DNA of 9,275 bases, taken from positions 1-9,275 of the forward strand of contig QIEW01000170.1 in assembly GCA_003230535.1 (NCBI GenBank), given 5' to 3'. The stretch comes from a bacterium (GTDB lineage Bacteria > SZUA-182 > SZUA-191). Of the stretch, positions 6,860 through 9,275 are shown piece after piece. The notes beneath the pieces were generated by a model. The model was not told where the DNA came from. It saw only the letters and a program-made list of their open reading frames with translations, and did no database searches. How positions within the stretch are numbered: position 1 is the first letter of the stretch; each line of letters opens with the position of its first letter. A program made the position numbers and the translations under genes.

Positions 6860-7288
6860 ATGCCGCCAGAGAAGACCGATAACGAAAAAACTTTTACTAT
6901 TGTAGATCGCAGAATTTCGCAGAAATCAGAAGCGGAGAAAGAAAAACTCCTCCAGGAAGAAAAGGCCGGAGTGCAAAAACAAGAAGCTCCAGCTACGCTA
7001 ATACAAGGGGAACCCAAGGCAGCGCAAGCTCCTCCTCCACTTGAAGTAAATTTCTCTTCATTTATGCTTTCTCTGGCCACTTCAGCTCTTATTCAAATTG
7101 GCGATATGGCTGATCCGGCAACTAATAAGCAGGAGAAAGATTTGACATCGGCAAAGCAAACTATTGATATAATTATTATGCTCAAAGAAAAAACCGCCGG
7201 AAATCTATCTTTGGAAGAACAACGGCTGGTGGAAAGTTTGTTATATGACTTGCGCCTGCGATTTGTGCGGCAGTCGAAAACAGCTTGA
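6860..7288 (+). CDS. DUF1844 domain protein
   Basis: This 142-residue protein has two parts. Residues 1-62 are charged and Ala/Pro/Glu-rich, probably disordered with a short coiled stretch near 20-42. Residues 64-137 match the DUF1844 pattern: F65-S-S-F-M-L-S-L-A-T-S-A-L-I-Q-I-G, then D85-P, then the helix S97-A-K-Q-T-I-D-I-I-I-M-L-K-E-K-T and G114-N-L-S-L-E-E, closing L127-L-Y-D-L-R-L-R-F. The family has no established function that I know of. It has no signal peptide and should be cytoplasmic. The Shine-Dalgarno is weak (TAGG about 4 nt before ATG). It follows groESL but beyond a strong terminator and has its own terminator, so it is probably a separate unit. The family call is firm. Confidence 0.88.
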   Translation: MPPEKTDNEKTFTIVDRRISQKSEAEKEKLLQEEKAGVQKQEAPATLIQGEPKAAQAPPPLEVNFSSFMLSLATSALIQIGDMADPATNKQEKDLTSAKQTIDIIIMLKEKTAGNLSLEEQRLVESLLYDLRLRFVRQSKTA

Positions 7289-7304
7289 TTGGTAAAGTGT
7301 TAGC

Positions 7305-7334
7305 GGTGGGAGGAGCCTACTTCCCACCATTTTT
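7305..7334 (+). terminator. Rho-independent terminator after the DUF1844 gene
   Basis: GGTGGGA (7305-7311) pairs with TCCCACC (7322-7328), followed by ATTTTT (7329-7334). It begins 16 nt after the stop codon. Confidence 0.85.
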
Positions 7335-7339
7335 ATTAT

Positions 7340-7360
7340 AAAAAACCGGGCAGAGCCCGG
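7340..7360 (-). terminator. Minus-strand intrinsic terminator
   Basis: CCGGGC (7346-7351) pairs with GCCCGG (7355-7360) around a 3-nt loop, next to six A residues (7340-7345). Read on the minus strand this is a GC stem followed by TTTTTT. No minus-strand gene lies to its right in the window, so it would stop antisense transcription toward the DUF1844 gene. Confidence 0.6.
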
Positions 7361-7423
7361 AACCGTTAACAATCGCTTGCGTTGCTAAACTTGATATTTA
7401 CAGCATATTAGCAAGTGAGGGTT

Positions 7424-7432
7424 TGATATAAT
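7424..7432 (+). promoter_or_regulatory. Extended -10 promoter for the DUF4234-like gene
   Basis: TG-A-TATAAT (7424-7432) is an exact extended -10 element. No good -35 box sits at 16-18 nt. The start would be near 7440, giving a leader of about 80 nt. Confidence 0.5.
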
Positions 7433-7466
7433 TTCCTATAGTAATAAAAAATGGGCCGCCGCGTAT

Positions 7467-7494
7467 ATTGGGCAGCGCCGGTAAGAATGCCAAT
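7467..7494 (+). other. Leader stem-loop before the DUF4234-like gene
   Basis: ATTGG(G)CA (7467-7474) pairs with TGCCAAT (7488-7494) with one bulged G. It ends about 11 nt before the AGGAG at 7505. It matches no RNA family I recognise. Confidence 0.3.
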
Positions 7495-7521
7495 CCCAAA
7501 TGATAGGAGATGGAATAGAGG

Positions 7522-8223
7522 GTGGAAAATAGTTTACCAGAGAAAATTCCCTCTCGCATGACAGGGTTATCTGAACCTAAGCAAGGGAAGATAAGATCGG
7601 GTTGGACGGTATATTTTTTGGGATTAATTACCTTTGGAATATATTGGATATATTGGTATTATAAAATAATTAAGGAAATTAGCGATCATATACGGCTGGA
7701 GTATGAACCATTTGAATATGTTTTAATTTTCTCTTTATCTATTGGCTTAAGAGTTATTTCCGAAACCACTTTTGGCATATCTAAAGCATTTGTTATACCT
7801 TATATATTATCTATAATTCTAAATATATATGCCATGCGGTTTCTGCTTCAGCAGATGCAGGAACTTTATCGGCAGGATAATCTCCCTTCAAAGTTCAGAA
7901 AGATATTAGGTTATCCTATCGCAGGCCAACTTATCCCCCTTGGTTGGATGTTCCTGCTGTTTGATATTCAGGAGGAACTAAACCTACATTGGAAGTTGCA
8001 TACCTTTGTTCCGGAAGCAAGGGAAACCTATATTGAGGATAAAAGAAAATCGACCGGGAAAACAAAATATACAATTGCCGGCGGGTCAATAATACTGCTC
8101 ATCCTAGTGATAGTCGCTATAGCATGGGTATTCTGGTCTATGCACAAGGAGATAAAGGTCGATGAATTAATCAGGCTGGTAAATCTGACGCGACCGACTA
8201 ATCTCCTCCAGATGTTTGCCTGA
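7522..8223 (+). CDS. DUF4234-like multi-pass membrane protein
   Basis: This 233-residue protein starts at GTG 7522. The in-frame ATG at 7510 is followed by a stop, and the next in-frame ATG (codon 13) has no ribosome binding site, while AGGAG at 7505-7509 supports the GTG. Helices lie at about residues 27-47, 65-80, 88-108, 130-148 and 185-207. The segment G27-W-T-V-Y-F-L-G-L-I-T-F-G-I-Y-W-I-Y-W-Y-Y-K with a following K-E-I is the DUF4234-type signature (TxGIYxxYW). A charged loop (165-182) precedes the last helix, and about 25 polar residues follow it. No enzymatic motif is seen. Base composition is visibly more AT-rich than groEL. Function is unknown; the family match is moderately sure. 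Confidence 0.75.
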   Translation: MENSLPEKIPSRMTGLSEPKQGKIRSGWTVYFLGLITFGIYWIYWYYKIIKEISDHIRLEYEPFEYVLIFSLSIGLRVISETTFGISKAFVIPYILSIILNIYAMRFLLQQMQELYRQDNLPSKFRKILGYPIAGQLIPLGWMFLLFDIQEELNLHWKLHTFVPEARETYIEDKRKSTGKTKYTIAGGSIILLILVIVAIAWVFWSMHKEIKVDELIRLVNLTRPTNLLQMFA

Positions 8224-8415
8224 TTATCGACCGGTATAGTATACATATTTATGATCCCGAATTATTCGGGTGGTAAACACCAAAAATAACTCGGCATCCC
8301 AATTAATGCCCTTACCCCTGATTATTCATAAATCCACGGCAAACATTGATGATGTTATTTGAATACAGCTAGTTACAAAATAATGGTCAAAAAACAAAAT
8401 GGCTCATACAAATCG
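8224..8415. other. Non-coding spacer with a short palindrome repeat
   Basis: A near-palindrome gtatagtatac lies at 8234-8244. The repeat tail tttatgatcccgaa is seen at 8248-8261, followed by the palindrome to 8270; this matches the tail of repeat R copy 1. No terminator with a T-run is visible after the DUF4234-like gene. From 8271 to 8415 I see no recognisable element. Confidence 0.5.
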
Positions 8416-8478
8416 CCGAAAACTTCCGCTATGGAAGCGACCAACTCCGAGCGTGTTATAAATCCCGAATTATTCGGG
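8416..8478 (+). repeat. 63-bp dispersed repeat R, copy 2
   Basis: By eye this matches 6755-6817 at 56 of 63 positions. Here CTTCC (8423-8427) can pair with GGAAG (8433-8437), and the terminal palindrome CCCGAA-tta-TTCGGG (8464-8478) is perfect. It ends 28 nt before the ABC gene start. Both full copies lie on the same strand, just ahead of a gene. Confidence 0.8.
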
Positions 8479-8506
8479 TTACAGGTTAAATCATCCAGGA
8501 GGAGAG

Positions 8507-9275
8507 ATGATTGAGGTAGAAAATCTTGTCAAAAGGTATGGCCCGACTTTAGCTGTGGATGGAATAAGTTTCACGGTTAAAGCGGGTGAGATATTAGGCT
8601 TCCTTGGTCCGAATGGAGCCGGAAAAACTACCACCATGCGGATGCTTACCGGTTATTTGCCGCCCACAGAAGGGACGGCAAAGATAATGGGCATTGATGT
8701 GGAGGAGGAACCGCTGAAGGTAAAGGGGCAAATTGGATATATGCCCGAAAATGTTCCCCTGTATGATTTTATGACGGTAAGGTCTTATCTGCAATTTATG
8801 TCTGAAATAAAGGGGATCGGGCGGAAGAACAGGAAGACCATGATTGATGCGGCTCTGGAGAAATGTTGGCTTACCGATGTCCAGAACAGGATAATCGGCA
8901 ATCTTTCCCGCGGCTATAAACAAAGAGTGGGAATTGCTCAGGCTATTCTCCCTGATCCCCGGGCGCTGATCCTGGACGAACCTACGCTGGGACTTGATCC
9001 GAACCAGATTATCCAGGTGCGCAACATGATTAAGGGTTTGAAGGAAAATCATACTGTGATCTTAAGTTCGCATATTTTGCCGGAGGTGTCCGCCACCTGC
9101 GACCGGATTATTATCATAAACAAAGGGCGTCTGGTGGCACAAGACACGCCGGAAAGTCTGGCGCGGAAACTCCAGGCGACCGACAAAATTTATCTGGAGG
9201 CGCGGGGACCTAAGGATCAGATGCGAGACTTCTTAGGCTCACAGTCCGGGGTGGTGGAGGTGGAGGAAAAGGATC
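8507..9275 (+). CDS. ABC transporter ATP-binding protein, GldA/CcmA type, N-terminal part
   Basis: The frame starts at ATG 8507 after AGGAGG (8497-8502) and is open for 256 codons to the window edge, so the end is missing; relatives are about 300 residues. Order of motifs: A-loop Y11, Walker A G34-P-N-G-A-G-K-T41, Q-loop region I76-G-Y-M-P-E-N-V-P-L-Y with Glu81 in place of Gln as is common in this subgroup, signature L133-S-R-G-Y-K-Q-R-V, Walker B A153-L-I-L-D with catalytic E158, D-loop G162-L-D-P and H-loop H189. L-S-x-G-Y-x-Q-R and M-P-E-N are typical of the ATPases paired with GldF/ABC-2 permeases. It would power export from the cytoplasmic face of the membrane. A permease gene is expected just downstream. 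Confidence 0.93.
   Translation, partial: MIEVENLVKRYGPTLAVDGISFTVKAGEILGFLGPNGAGKTTTMRMLTGYLPPTEGTAKIMGIDVEEEPLKVKGQIGYMPENVPLYDFMTVRSYLQFMSEIKGIGRKNRKTMIDAALEKCWLTDVQNRIIGNLSRGYKQRVGIAQAILPDPRALILDEPTLGLDPNQIIQVRNMIKGLKENHTVILSSHILPEVSATCDRIIIINKGRLVAQDTPESLARKLQATDKIYLEARGPKDQMRDFLGSQSGVVEVEEKD

Noticed and set aside
8594-9052. 152-codon minus-strand open frame
   Set aside because: It lies wholly opposite the ABC ATPase frame, whose motifs are unmistakable. It is a shadow frame.

Overview
The window looks like a chromosome segment from an uncultured or little-studied Gram-negative bacterium. The evidence is an envelope polysaccharide cluster (a WaaL/Wzy-type O-antigen ligase beside a GT-C membrane glycosyltransferase), a groESL operon under a CIRCE/HrcA operator (common outside the gammaproteobacteria), a DUF1844 protein, and many dispersed palindromic repeats. 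I cannot name a phylum from sequence alone. I found no CRISPR array, defence island, phage module, transposase or tRNA.

Left half (1-3721), minus strand, transcribed right to left: a secreted clan GH-A-like glycoside hydrolase (3721-2405), an O-antigen ligase/polymerase (2337-896) and the N-terminal part of a GT39/ArnT-like membrane glycosyltransferase (542-1, running off the window). A sigma-70-type promoter (3921-3949) can drive this set. The ligase is broken by an exact 11-bp tandem duplication at 1982-2003. Removing one copy restores a 476-residue protein. The ligase and glycosyltransferase are separated by a block of palindromes bounded by 15-bp near-identical direct repeats, which looks like an insertion into a formerly tight operon.

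Middle (3722-6590), plus strand: a promoter with a CIRCE operator, a 300-nt leader carrying a dispersed repeat and possible alternative helices at the groES ribosome binding site, then groES, groEL and a strong terminator. GroEL is intact to about residue 474. It then lacks about 14 nt that should encode the GFNAATGE-type nucleotide-binding loop, and the rest of the C-terminus, including the GGM tail, continues in another frame.

Right part (6591-9275), plus strand: a repeat-rich spacer, a DUF1844 protein with its own terminator, a DUF4234-like membrane protein with an extended -10 promoter, another repeat-rich spacer, and the N-terminal 256 residues of a GldA/CcmA-type ABC transporter ATPase. 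A 63-bp repeat occurs upstream of both the DUF1844 and ABC genes at about 89% identity. Shorter pieces of it occur after the DUF4234-like gene and before the ligase.

The most useful observations are the two indel-broken genes, the direct-repeat-bounded palindrome block, the 63-bp repeat family, and the CIRCE-controlled groESL leader. I see no convincing new multi-gene system. Either indel could be an assembly error, and reads are needed to decide.
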